Shown here piece by piece: positions 7,697-16,182 of a DNA stretch of 63,330 bases. Below the pieces are notes generated by a model that searched no databases, was not told where the DNA came from, and saw only the letters and a program-made list of their open reading frames with translations. The first letter of the stretch is position 1; each line of letters starts with the position of its first letter. The translations under genes were made by a program, and so were the position numbers. The stretch is from contig HF992499.1 of assembly GCA_000433455.1 (NCBI GenBank), positions 193,202 through 256,531 of the forward strand, given 5' to 3'. Source of the stretch: Mycoplasma sp. CAG:877. GTDB taxonomy: Bacteria > Bacillota_I > Bacilli_A > RF39 > UBA660.

Positions 7697-8416
7697 ATGA
7701 AAAAGAAAATAAAACTTTTAAAATTTTGCCTTGTAGTAGTAAGCCTCCTGATGTATTTTTACTTAGTCTTTCATAATAGAAATCAATATCTATATAATAT
7801 GTCATATCTGAAATGTATTTTGTATATGTTGCTAGTATCATTATCCATCTACATATTTGGCTTAATCGAAAATAAAGAGAAATTTTACAAAGAAAATATC
7901 ATCATCTATATCATATTATTTATGATTCTCTTAATAAGTTTTGTCTTTATTTTAAAAAGACCAACTATTCACTTCTATAAAAACTGGTATTCTGGTCAGT
8001 TGCAACCGTTTCATACTATAATATCTCAATTAGAAAAAGCTAGTCTAAGAACCTTCTTAAAAAATATAATAGGTAATATGTTTGCCTTAGTACCATTGTC
8101 CTTATTATTAATACTACTAAATGATAAGTATAAAAGAATATCAAAACAGACCATAATCATTTTACCAACAATTATTCTAATTGAACTATTGCAGGCTTTC
8201 ACTCATACTGGAACATTCGATGTAGATGACATAATTTTAAATTATTTAGGTGCTATAATTTTTGTCATCTTTCTAAAAAAAATAAAATTAATAAACAAAA
8301 TAAAGCCTTTATTTTATAAAGATTTTAAATTAAAAAATAAAACAAAATATCTTACACTCTTTATAACTTTAACTATTCTAATTGTTTTCATCACCATAAC
8401 ACTAATAAAGTTATAA
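7697..8416 (+). CDS. VanZ-like membrane protein
   Basis: The 239-residue integral membrane protein has about five hydrophobic helices. The VanZ signature is in the middle: NIIGNMFALVPLSLLL (about 117-132), then IELLQAFTHTGTFDVDDIILNYLGA (about 155-179), where the E-x-x-Q and DVDDI-x-N elements are conserved. VanZ-like proteins are linked to glycopeptide tolerance in some organisms but most are of unknown role. Extra N-terminal helices (about 7-22 and 35-55) and a basic C-terminal tail with a last helix flank the domain. AAAGGAG lies 9 nt before the ATG. Confidence 0.8.
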   Translation: MKKKIKLLKFCLVVVSLLMYFYLVFHNRNQYLYNMSYLKCILYMLLVSLSIYIFGLIENKEKFYKENIIIYIILFMILLISFVFILKRPTIHFYKNWYSGQLQPFHTIISQLEKASLRTFLKNIIGNMFALVPLSLLLILLNDKYKRISKQTIIILPTIILIELLQAFTHTGTFDVDDIILNYLGAIIFVIFLKKIKLINKIKPLFYKDFKLKNKTKYLTLFITLTILIVFITITLIKL

Positions 8417-8437
8417 AAGTATGAAAAAGGAGTAAAT

Positions 8438-9373
8438 ATGAAAAACATAACAATAATAGGTGGCGGAGTATTAGGTTCCCAAATAGCCTTCCAAGTTGCC
8501 TATACAAACTTTAACGTAACTATTTGGGCCAGAAGTAAAGAAAGTATTGAAAGGACTAAAAAGAAAATAGAATCATTAAAACAAACTTATACAAATGAAA
8601 TTAATAAAATGGTTAAAAATAAAACCCTATCTGCTTGGTGTATGGGAATAAGTGATTACGATAACTTTGATAAAGAAAAAAGTCTATCTCAAGTAAAAAA
8701 AGCTTTTAAAAATATAAAATTCACGCTAAGTTTAGAAGATGCTATAAAAGATGCCGACTTAGTAATTGAGTCGATGACCGAAGACTTTAATGCCAAGAAA
8801 GACTTATATAAAGTACTTGCTCCAATTTTGGAAGAGAAAACTATTGTTGTTACAAATTCTTCTACTATGTTACCAAGTAGTCTTGCTAAATACACAAAAA
8901 GACCAGATAAATTTTTAGCTCTACATTTTGCAAATTCAATCTGGAAAAATAATACAGCTGAAGTAATGAAACATAGTAAAACCTCCGATGATAGCTTTAA
9001 TAAAGTAATAGACTTTGCTAAAGAGATAAATATGATTGTTCTACCTCTTCAAAAAGAAAAAGAGGGCTACTTACTAAATTCCATGTTAATACCATTTTTG
9101 TTTTCTGCTTTAGACTTATATGTAAATAACATTTCTAATCCAGAAACAATTGATAAAGCTTGGGTACTAGGGACATCAGCTAAAGAAGGTCCATTTCAAA
9201 TACTAGATGTAGTTGGTCTAAAAACAGCCTACGAAATAGTAAAGAAATACGCTAAAGTACCAAGTTTCTTAGCTCCATATAATTTTAAGGGTATGGAAAA
9301 ATTATTAAAAACATACATTGATAACAATAAACTTGGTAAATCAACTGGTGAAGGTTTTTATAAATATAAATAG
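8438..9373 (+). CDS. 3-hydroxyacyl-CoA dehydrogenase family protein
   Basis: The N-terminal Rossmann fold starts with IGGGVLGSQIA (6-16), and ADLVIESMTEDFNAKKDLY continues the typical NAD domain. The C-terminal helical domain is present and the length of 311 fits the family. The catalytic region reads LHFANSIWKNNTAEVM in place of the usual HFFNP-x-x-x-x-x-LVE; the histidine is retained but the loop is altered. No other fatty-acid or butyrate genes are nearby, so the substrate may not be an acyl-CoA. Similar stand-alone members occur in lactic-acid bacteria with no assigned role. AAAAGGAG precedes the ATG. Confidence 0.82.
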   Translation: MKNITIIGGGVLGSQIAFQVAYTNFNVTIWARSKESIERTKKKIESLKQTYTNEINKMVKNKTLSAWCMGISDYDNFDKEKSLSQVKKAFKNIKFTLSLEDAIKDADLVIESMTEDFNAKKDLYKVLAPILEEKTIVVTNSSTMLPSSLAKYTKRPDKFLALHFANSIWKNNTAEVMKHSKTSDDSFNKVIDFAKEINMIVLPLQKEKEGYLLNSMLIPFLFSALDLYVNNISNPETIDKAWVLGTSAKEGPFQILDVVGLKTAYEIVKKYAKVPSFLAPYNFKGMEKLLKTYIDNNKLGKSTGEGFYKYK

Positions 9374-9472
9374 AAAAAAGTAACTTGTTAAGAATAATTG
9401 CGAAAGTTCCACTGATTATTGGTAGAGTAAAAAAATAAAAACTGATATATTATTTGTGAAAGGAGAATGAAT

Positions 9473-10045
9473 ATGGATTTAGGAAAGAAGATAGTAAATT
9501 TAAGAAAGAAAAATAATCTTTCACAAGAAGAATTAGCTGAGAAAGTAGGCGTGACTAGACAAACCATTTCAAAATGGGAATTGGAAGAGACTGCTCCAGA
9601 TATCAAACAAGCTAAAGCTTTATCAGAAATATTCAAAGTCAGTCTGGATGAATTAACTAATAACGACATAAACAGTATTTTAGTGGAGAAGGTTAGTAAT
9701 ACTGAAAAACTTGCAGGCATAATCATTAAAATTTTAAAAGTAGTAGGAATTGGTCTATTAGTTTTAGTTATAATTGAGATACTGGTTTTCATCTTCTTTA
9801 ATATTAACACTAATTCTAAGAGTAATAAAGTAGTTGGAAAATACGTTCTTACATGTAAAATAGATAAGAAACAATATTCATATAGTATAGAATACAATAA
9901 AAACTATCAAGTAATAAATTCTGGTGGAGATGCTTGGATTTATAATCATACAGATGTAGACTCATATGATGATGCTAATAAAGCTGTTGCTAATGTAGAA
10001 GACTATTTTAAAGAACACAACGGTTCTTGTCTTATAGAAGAGTAA
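9473..10045 (+). CDS. XRE-family regulator with C-terminal membrane anchor
   Basis: Residues 1-62 form an XRE helix-turn-helix (LSQEELAEKVGVTRQTISKWELE). A linker is followed by one membrane helix (about 83-110) and an external C-terminal domain of about 75 residues with two cysteines (TCKIDKK and GSCLIEE). I choose the ATG at 9473, which lies 8 nt after AAAGGAG; the one at 9467 is too close. The topology suggests a DNA-binding protein that senses an outside signal or is held at the membrane. A similar architecture occurs at 46578. Confidence 0.8.
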   Translation: MDLGKKIVNLRKKNNLSQEELAEKVGVTRQTISKWELEETAPDIKQAKALSEIFKVSLDELTNNDINSILVEKVSNTEKLAGIIIKILKVVGIGLLVLVIIEILVFIFFNINTNSKSNKVVGKYVLTCKIDKKQYSYSIEYNKNYQVINSGGDAWIYNHTDVDSYDDANKAVANVEDYFKEHNGSCLIEE

Positions 10046-10051
10046 TAAAAT

Positions 10052-10093
10052 AAACAGATGTTTTATTAAAATAAATTTTTACGTCTGTTTTTT
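10052..10093 (+). terminator. Intrinsic terminator
   Basis: AAACAGATG pairs with CGTCTGTTT (one wobble) across a 21-nt AT-rich loop and is followed by T-rich sequence. It ends the XRE gene. Confidence 0.6.
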
Positions 10094-10295
10094 ATATGTA
10101 AAAATGAATTAACAAAAGTATAAGATAAATAGTATTATTGGTACTAACATTTAGAACAAAAAGTATCTATTAAAAGTAAAGAAAATAGTATATAATATAA
10201 ATGAATGTAGTATTTAATGCAGATATTAAAGAGAATATGATTATATAAAGGATGAAGAGTATATAAAAATAATTTGTTATTAAAAACACTTTATA

Positions 10296-10309
10296 TTAGA
10301 ACGTTCTAA
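10296..10309. promoter_or_regulatory. Perfect 14-bp palindrome, candidate operator
   Basis: TTAGAACGTTCTAA is a perfect inverted repeat just upstream of the ribosome site of the ABC operon at 10327. It lacks the 4-nt spacer of a Gram-positive LexA box (GAAC-N4-GTTC), so another repressor is more likely. Confidence 0.45.
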
Positions 10310-10326
10310 AAAAGGAGATGATAGTA

Positions 10327-11028
10327 TTGGCATATATTGAGTTTAAAAATGTTAATAAAATTTATAAAATGGGTGAAGTTGAGATTAATGCCCTAAATAA
10401 TACTTCTTTTGAAATAGAAAAAGGAGAACTTGTTTGTATTCTAGGCCCATCTGGTGCTGGTAAAACCACTTGTCTAAATATATTAGGTGGAATGGATCGT
10501 CTAACCTCTGGTGAAGTAATTGTTGATGGTAAAGTCATAAACAAATTAAATGAAAAAGAACTAACTAAATATCGTCGTAATGATATAGGCTTTGTTTTCC
10601 AATTCTATAATCTAATTCAAAATATGACAGTCTTAGAAAATGTCGAACTTGCCGTTCAGTTATGTAAAGATCATCTAGATCCAAATAAAATTCTAGATAA
10701 TGTTGGTCTAGAAAATAGAAAAAGTAACTTTCCAGCTCAACTATCAGGTGGTGAACAACAACGTGTAGCGATTGCTAGAGCCATCTCTAAAAATCCTAAA
10801 ATACTTCTTTGTGATGAGCCAACTGGAGCACTAGATTATAAAACAGGTAAACAAATCCTAAAACTACTACAAGACACTTGTCGTAAAGAAAATATGACAG
10901 TCGTTATTATTACTCATAATTCTGCAATTAGTCCTATGGCCGATAAAATTATTAAATTTAAAAATGGAGCAACTGCAGGTGTTATTATCAATAAAAAACC
11001 AAAAGACATAGAAGAAATCGAGTGGTAA
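10327..11028 (+). CDS. ABC transporter ATP-binding protein (MacB/LolD-like)
   Basis: Walker A is GPSGAGKTT, the signature is LSGGEQQR, Walker B is ILLCDEPTGALD and the switch histidine is in IITHNS. It therefore energises the FtsX-type permease encoded 1 nt downstream. I place the start at TTG 10327, giving (M)AYIEFKNVNKIYKMGE, the typical first residues of this subfamily. AAAGGAG (10311-10317) is 9 nt away from the TTG but touches the ATG at 10318. A perfect palindrome (10296-10309) lies just upstream and may be an operator. Substrates of such pairs include peptides, lipoproteins and antibiotics; the one here is unknown. Confidence 0.88.
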   Translation: MAYIEFKNVNKIYKMGEVEINALNNTSFEIEKGELVCILGPSGAGKTTCLNILGGMDRLTSGEVIVDGKVINKLNEKELTKYRRNDIGFVFQFYNLIQNMTVLENVELAVQLCKDHLDPNKILDNVGLENRKSNFPAQLSGGEQQRVAIARAISKNPKILLCDEPTGALDYKTGKQILKLLQDTCRKENMTVVIITHNSAISPMADKIIKFKNGATAGVIINKKPKDIEEIEW

Positions 11029-11029
11029 T

Positions 11030-13495
11030 ATGAAAAATAAATTATTAAAACACATCTTTATGAAAATAAAAGATAACTATAAAAGATTTTTATCACTACT
11101 TTGCATGGCTTTACTCGGAGTAGGTTTTTATGCTGGAATTCAAGCTGCTAGTCCGGACATGATTAAAACACTTGATAACTTCTATGATGAAAATAATGTT
11201 TATGACATCGAAGTTGTCTCTAACTTAGGCTTGACCAAAGAAGATGTCAAAGAACTATCAAAAGTCAAAAATATTGAAAAAGTAGTTGGAACATACTCTA
11301 AAGATGCTTACTTAAATCTTAACAATAAACAGTATGTTTTAAAACTAATTGGTCTAAACAAAGAAATAAATAACGTCTATCTAGAAGAAGGAAGACTACC
11401 AAGTAACAATAATGAAATAGTAGTAGAAAAAGCCTTACTAGAAGATAATAACCTAAAGATAAATGACAGTATAAGTATTGAGAATAACAACTATAAAATA
11501 GTTGGTACTATGCTAAGTCCTCTATATTTCAGTAATGATAGGCCAACTACTACTCTTGGTAATGGCAAAGTAAACTACCTTGTCTACATAAATGAAAACG
11601 TAATAAAACAAGATGTCTATACCAATGTCTATCTAACCATAAAAGGCGCTAAAGACAAAATAACTAACAGTAAAGAGTATAAAAAGAGTATTGAAAAAGC
11701 AACCACTAATATTGAAAAAATAAAAAAAGATAGAGAAACTGCTAGGTATGATGAACTATATGGTGACATTATCAAACAAGCAGAAACATACAACATACCT
11801 CTAGACAAAACAGCTCTTACAACTCCTAAGTGGTATATCTTTGATAGAACAGACAATAATTCTTACAAAGAACTTATCAACGGTAGTGAAAATCTAAAAC
11901 AAATAGGTAATGTTTTCCCTATAATTTTCTTCTGTATCGCTATTTTAGTAAGTCTAATTTCTATGATGCGCATGATTGAAGAAGATAGAACTGAAAATGG
12001 TACTCTAAAGTCACTTGGTTTTAACAGTTTCCAAATAACATCAAAATACATAATTTATTCCTTGTTTGCAACTGTAATAGGAGGTCTCTTAGGCATAGTT
12101 ATGGGTTCATTACTTATCCCAAGAGTTGTTTGGAATGCCTACAAAACTATGTTTACCATTCCAAAATTTATTTGTGATATTGATACATCCGCTAATATAA
12201 TTGGGCTATTAATTTGTATTATTTGTATCTGTGGTACGGCAATCTTTGTTTGTATTAAAAACTTAAAAGATGTACCAGCTAATCTAATGCGTCCTAAAGC
12301 ACCTAAAACAGGTAAAAAGATTCTTCTAGAACACATAACTTTTATTTGGAAAAGATTAAAATTTTCTAGTAAAATAACCATCAGAAATATCTTTCGATAT
12401 AAAAGTAGAGTTCTAACTACCATAATTGGTATTACTGGTTGTACAGCTCTAATATTAACTGGGTTTGGTCTAAGAGACTCCATAAAAGGTATTAATAATT
12501 TTCAATTTACTAATATTTTTAAATACGATAAAATGCTAATGCTAAGTGAAACAGCAAATACAAGTACTTTAAAAAATGAACTACTAAACAACCCTATCGT
12601 TAAAGAAGTAGTTGAAACAAATATTAATACTGCTACTATCTCTTATAATAAAAAAGAACAAGAAGTAACTATAATTGTTCCAGAGGTAAGCAAAGAATTG
12701 AAAAAAGTTATCAATCTAATAGACGTAAGTGACAATAAAAAAGAAAATCTTACTCCTAAAGATAACACTTGTATAATCAGTGAAAAAACATCTAGACTAC
12801 TAAACATCAAAGTAGGAGATAAAATAACAATCTTAGATGATAACAATAAAAAACACCAAGTAAAAGTTGACAAAATCGTCAAGAACTACATAAACCAATA
12901 TTTATATTTATCAAAAACAACTTATAAAAAGATCTTTGGCAACTATAAAACAAATTCTTATCTTGTAAAATTAAATAATGTAAGCGCCAAAGAAAAAAAT
13001 AATTTTGATGAAGGATACATTAGTAAAAGTGAAATAACTTCTATTGTAAATAACATCGATATGAAAAATACTATGAACGATATAATCGGATCAATTGGCT
13101 CAATAGTTGCCATTTTAATAGTTGCAGCAGCCTTACTAGCTTTTGTTGTTTTATATAATTTATCTAATATTAATATAAGTGAAAGAAAAAGGGAAATTGC
13201 TACTCTAAAAGTTCTAGGCTTTTATCCTCGTGAAGTTGATAGATATATAACTAGAGAAACTATTATTCTAACTGCCATTGGTATTACACTAGGTCTACTA
13301 TCCGGTTCATACTTATGTCATTATATTATTTCAACTTGTGAACCAGACTATTTATTATTTGATAGGAGAGTTGACACAATTAGCTACATCTTATCAGCTT
13401 TAATGACTATTATTTTTACAATCATCGTAAATATAGTAACTCATTACAACCTAAAAAAGATCAATATGGTCTCTTCCTTAAAAAATGTAGAATAA
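11030..13495 (+). CDS. ABC transporter permease with two FtsX domains
   Basis: The 821-residue permease partners the ATPase just upstream. There is one N-terminal helix (about 17-36) and an external domain. A first FtsX block of three helices follows (about 290-420, with EEDRTENGTLKSLGF), then a central helix (about 475-495) and a second external domain. The last FtsX block (about 685-815) contains SERKREIATLKVLGFYPREV. This double-FtsX layout is common in Firmicutes exporters. Substrate unknown. No terminator is evident after it. Confidence 0.88.
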   Translation: MKNKLLKHIFMKIKDNYKRFLSLLCMALLGVGFYAGIQAASPDMIKTLDNFYDENNVYDIEVVSNLGLTKEDVKELSKVKNIEKVVGTYSKDAYLNLNNKQYVLKLIGLNKEINNVYLEEGRLPSNNNEIVVEKALLEDNNLKINDSISIENNNYKIVGTMLSPLYFSNDRPTTTLGNGKVNYLVYINENVIKQDVYTNVYLTIKGAKDKITNSKEYKKSIEKATTNIEKIKKDRETARYDELYGDIIKQAETYNIPLDKTALTTPKWYIFDRTDNNSYKELINGSENLKQIGNVFPIIFFCIAILVSLISMMRMIEEDRTENGTLKSLGFNSFQITSKYIIYSLFATVIGGLLGIVMGSLLIPRVVWNAYKTMFTIPKFICDIDTSANIIGLLICIICICGTAIFVCIKNLKDVPANLMRPKAPKTGKKILLEHITFIWKRLKFSSKITIRNIFRYKSRVLTTIIGITGCTALILTGFGLRDSIKGINNFQFTNIFKYDKMLMLSETANTSTLKNELLNNPIVKEVVETNINTATISYNKKEQEVTIIVPEVSKELKKVINLIDVSDNKKENLTPKDNTCIISEKTSRLLNIKVGDKITILDDNNKKHQVKVDKIVKNYINQYLYLSKTTYKKIFGNYKTNSYLVKLNNVSAKEKNNFDEGYISKSEITSIVNNIDMKNTMNDIIGSIGSIVAILIVAAALLAFVVLYNLSNINISERKREIATLKVLGFYPREVDRYITRETIILTAIGITLGLLSGSYLCHYIISTCEPDYLLFDRRVDTISYILSALMTIIFTIIVNIVTHYNLKKINMVSSLKNVE

Positions 13496-13549
13496 ATAAT
13501 TTCTCTACTAACTGCCAAATAACTTTTACAAACTTCCAAAGACATTTGC

Positions 13550-13577
13550 TAGACAATTAAATTGGTTTTGATATACT
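13550..13577 (+). promoter_or_regulatory. Likely SigA promoter
   Basis: TAGACA (13550-13555), a 16-nt spacer and TATACT (13572-13577) lie 24 nt before the small gene at 13602. Confidence 0.45.
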
Positions 13578-13601
13578 TAAAAGTGAAGAGGGGTAAAGCT
13601 T

Positions 13602-13787
13602 ATGAATATAAATGAAAAGATTTTACTACTACGTAAAAAAGAAGAGACTATCTTCTTTGATGATCGAGAGAAAAATGTAAAAGTCGCTAATGAAATTGAC
13701 AAAATTCTAGGGAAAAAGCATAAAAACTTTTTCTCATATTGTATTAGGTTTGGTAAAGTTAAAAAATGTGTTAAAATAAAAATATAA
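13602..13787 (+). CDS. Small protein of 61 residues, unknown function
   Basis: The frame has a good ribosome site (GAGGGG 8 nt before the ATG) and its own promoter. The piece ETIFFDDREKNVKVANEI (about 15-32) resembles the C-terminal motif of some HAD phosphatases (FFDDR-x-x-N-x-x-A). It may therefore be a remnant of a longer HAD gene whose front was lost. The C-terminus is very basic (KVKKCVKIKI). A genuine short protein is equally possible. Confidence 0.45.
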   Translation: MNINEKILLLRKKEETIFFDDREKNVKVANEIDKILGKKHKNFFSYCIRFGKVKKCVKIKI

Positions 13788-13824
13788 GTAAAAGAAAGGA
13801 ACAAACAAAAATATAATTTGTAAC

Positions 13825-14409
13825 GTGAAAAATATGAAAAGAAAAAGAATCATCATCTTATCAATTATCTTCATCATAGGCTTAATAGTAGGCTTTACTA
13901 TGAGTTATTTAAATAAGAAAGCAAATAACCTAACTCCAACAGAAGTCAATAATAAGATCATAAACTATATGACGTCTAATTTAGATGAAATACCAAATTA
14001 TAGCTATAACTATGTAGATGAGGGTAAAAACGCCGTAGTGGTTGGTTTAAAGAAAAATAATACTGAAGCTCAAGAAGAATTTTATAAAAGGGTTTTCTCA
14101 TCTAGCGACATTAAAAAAATAAAAAGTCAAAAAATAATAGTTTTTGAACAAGGCGAATTAGAAAACGAGTTATATGAAAGAATCATCAAAGTAAATGATA
14201 AACTCTATTATGATACTGGTGAGGTAAGTGAAGAGGCTAGATGTGGAGTCATGGATGGAAAAATTACTTCTCATGTTGAAAATGATCAAATCCCAACTAA
14301 AAACAATCAATCAAACTTTTCTGGAGACTTTAGTTATCAACTAGGTAACAGCAGTACCATAGATGTCTTAATAAATGGACAATGGATAACGTTTAAAACA
14401 AGACAATAA
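13825..14409 (+). CDS. Membrane-anchored protein of unknown function
   Basis: I do not recognise it. One N-terminal helix (about 9-28) is followed by about 165 external residues with a single cysteine (EARCGVMDG). The start is uncertain: GTG at 13825 and ATG at 13834 both lack a strong ribosome site, the nearest being GAAAGGA about 25 nt upstream. The gene is followed by a terminator and stands alone with the small gene before it. Confidence 0.55.
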   Translation: MKNMKRKRIIILSIIFIIGLIVGFTMSYLNKKANNLTPTEVNNKIINYMTSNLDEIPNYSYNYVDEGKNAVVVGLKKNNTEAQEEFYKRVFSSSDIKKIKSQKIIVFEQGELENELYERIIKVNDKLYYDTGEVSEEARCGVMDGKITSHVENDQIPTKNNQSNFSGDFSYQLGNSSTIDVLINGQWITFKTRQ

Positions 14410-14436
14410 ATTAGATCTCAAGGTCTAATTTTTTCT
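14408..14436 (+). terminator. Intrinsic terminator
   Basis: AAATTAGATC pairs with GGTCTAATTT (10 bp, one wobble) around TCAA and is followed by T-rich sequence, right at the stop of the preceding gene. Confidence 0.75.
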
Positions 14437-14532
14437 TAACACAAAGTAGTCATAAAACTTGTCACTAAAGAGGACATTCACTTAATCAAGTACTAATCAT
14501 TCGTTACTATAATAAAACAAGAAGGTGATGCT

Positions 14533-15081
14533 ATGAAATATACAAAAAAGTATCAAACACCAAAAGGCTTTTCAGACATTTACATGAGTAGTGATGGAAC
14601 AAACTTAACTAGATTATGGTTCGAAAAATCAACTGACCAGAAAAAACATAAAGATTCATATAAAGAAGAAGACTTAGCTATTTTTACTGAAACAGGAGCC
14701 TGGCTAGACATATACTTTTCTGGTAAAGAACCATCATTCACTCCTAAATACAAAATAGAAAACTTAACCCCATTTAGAGAAAAAGTAATAAATATTATGC
14801 TTAAAATTCCATATGGTAAAACTATTACCTATAATGACATAGCAAAAGAAATAGCCAAAGAAAAAGGTCTAGAAAAAATGTCTGCTCAAGCTGTAGGAGG
14901 AGCAGTAGGGTGGAATCCTATCTGTTTAATTATTCCTTGTCACCGAGTAATAGGCACGAATAATAATATAACTGGTTATGGTGGGGGCATAGAAAACAAA
15001 GTCAAACTCTTAGAATTAGAACAAAAAGAAAAGATAACTTTAAAGTTACCTAAAAATAAAAAGCACTATTTATCAAAATAA
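14533..15081 (+). CDS. ogt: Methylated-DNA--[protein]-cysteine S-methyltransferase
   Basis: This is a suicide DNA-repair protein that takes the alkyl group off O6-methylguanine. The active-site motif is PCHRVIG (about 137-143, acceptor cysteine inside). IPYGKTITYNDIA (about 94-106) and AVGGAVGWNPICLIIP come before it, and GYGGGIENKVKLLELE follows. The N-terminal half is the usual variable domain. Length 182 is normal for Ogt. AAGGTGATG lies just before the ATG. It faces the minus-strand Asn/Gln-rich gene, with a shared bidirectional terminator between them. Confidence 0.93.
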   Translation: MKYTKKYQTPKGFSDIYMSSDGTNLTRLWFEKSTDQKKHKDSYKEEDLAIFTETGAWLDIYFSGKEPSFTPKYKIENLTPFREKVINIMLKIPYGKTITYNDIAKEIAKEKGLEKMSAQAVGGAVGWNPICLIIPCHRVIGTNNNITGYGGGIENKVKLLELEQKEKITLKLPKNKKHYLSK

Positions 15082-15090
15082 TTCCACAAT

Positions 15091-15147
15091 AAAAGCAAAG
15101 TATCTAAGAAACTTTTCTAGAGTAGATATCATAACTTTGCTTTTTTA
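15091..15147. terminator. Bidirectional terminator between convergent genes
   Basis: AAAAGCAAAGT (15091-15101) pairs with ACTTTGCTTTT (15134-15144) over a 32-nt loop and is flanked by T on the right and A on the left. It can stop both ogt and the minus-strand gene. Confidence 0.7.
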
Positions 15148-15152
15148 TTTAC

Positions 15153-15986
15153 TTATTTCTTTTCACAAGTGAAACTATTTGCTTCCATTGTTTTAATATA
15201 ATTATCTAAAGTAGTATCAGTACTTGTAGATAATACTGCTTCAAACTCATCTTCTTTAGAACTAGCACTCATTTCAACCATAATAGTTTTATCCTTCTTA
15301 GAAATATTGAATTTAGAACCATATTCTTTTTCTCCACTTTCTTTTAAACTATTATAAAACTCATCAACTATAGTTGTATTTTGAGAACTTAAATCAAATA
15401 CCATTTCTGCACTTGCCTTAATAGCTTTATCATTTTTAAAATTAACAACAGCTTTAGAAGTGTAACTAATTCCAGCTAAATCACTAGTAGATGTACAAGT
15501 AACAACCTCTCCTTTTAAAACTCCAAAGTATAAACCAACACCAGCAGCAACAACTACCAAAGCCCCAATCACAATAGGTAAATTTTTTTTGCTACCATTA
15601 TTATTCTTAGATGACGCTGGTGCTTGATTCATATTGCCAGCTCCCATACCTTGGTTATTTTGAAAACTATTATTACCATTAAATTGTGAATTCATTTGAC
15701 TATTGCCTTGATTTCCATATCCATTAAACTCATTAGAAACATTATTATTATTCATACTGTTAAATCCATTATTTTGTATTCCATTATTACTTTGAGAATT
15801 GTTAAATTGATTTTGTTGATTATTTTGATTATTGCCCTGGAAGTTATTAAATCCATTATTTTGACTATTAAATCCATTGTTATTTTGCATTGCTTGATTA
15901 CCAAGTCCATCATTTGGATTAGGCATTTGATTATTGAACCCATTTCCCATACCATTAAAATTATTACTATTATTGTCTTGATTCAT
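15153..15986 (-). CDS. Asn/Gln/Gly-rich cytoplasmic tail, one membrane helix, external DUF1307-like domain
   Basis: Residues 1-130 are almost only Asn, Gln, Gly, Phe and Met in irregular repeats (NNGFN, FNNQ), a prion-like low-complexity tail with no signal peptide. A basic stop (NGSKKN) leads into one helix (about 136-157, LPIVIGALVVVAAGVGLYF). The 120-residue external domain has two cysteines (VTCTST near its start and FTCEKK at the end). It resembles YehR/DUF1307 lipoprotein domains. The tail should be in the cytosol. AAAGGAG lies on the minus strand before the ATG. Role unknown; phase separation or tethering is only a guess. Confidence 0.75.
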   Translation of the reverse strand: MNQDNNSNNFNGMGNGFNNQMPNPNDGLGNQAMQNNNGFNSQNNGFNNFQGNNQNNQQNQFNNSQSNNGIQNNGFNSMNNNNVSNEFNGYGNQGNSQMNSQFNGNNSFQNNQGMGAGNMNQAPASSKNNNGSKKNLPIVIGALVVVAAGVGLYFGVLKGEVVTCTSTSDLAGISYTSKAVVNFKNDKAIKASAEMVFDLSSQNTTIVDEFYNSLKESGEKEYGSKFNISKKDKTIMVEMSASSKEDEFEAVLSTSTDTTLDNYIKTMEANSFTCEKK

Positions 15987-16018
15987 TTAAAAAACTCCTT
16001 TACTTTCTACTATAACTA

Positions 16019-16047
16019 ATCATAACAGAATAATCATATTTATTCAA
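16019..16047 (-). promoter_or_regulatory. SigA promoter of the Asn/Gln-rich gene
   Basis: On the minus strand TTGAAT (16047-16042), a 17-nt spacer and TATGAT (16024-16019) lie 33 nt before the start codon. Confidence 0.6.
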
Positions 16048-16142
16048 GAACTACCAGCTCTTAAAATTAAAAATAAAAAAAATCAGTAACAAAAGTGTCA
16101 ACATTATCCAAAAACATTGACCTTTATATTTACCAAAAGTAG

Positions 16143-16151
16143 TGTTATAAT
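16143..16151 (+). promoter_or_regulatory. Extended -10 promoter for the Fic gene
   Basis: TG-T-TATAAT lies 32 nt before the ATG. No convincing -35 at the right distance. Confidence 0.5.
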
Positions 16152-16182
16152 AAAGGACACTAATAAAGAAAGGAGTAATCAT

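Noticed and set aside
10296..10309. LexA (SOS) box
   Set aside because: The Gram-positive LexA box needs a 4-nt spacer between GAAC and GTTC; here the two halves are joined directly.
15696..16019. Open frame of 107 codons on the + strand, Ile-rich
   Set aside because: It is the antisense of the Asn/Gln-rich repeats and carries no ribosome site.
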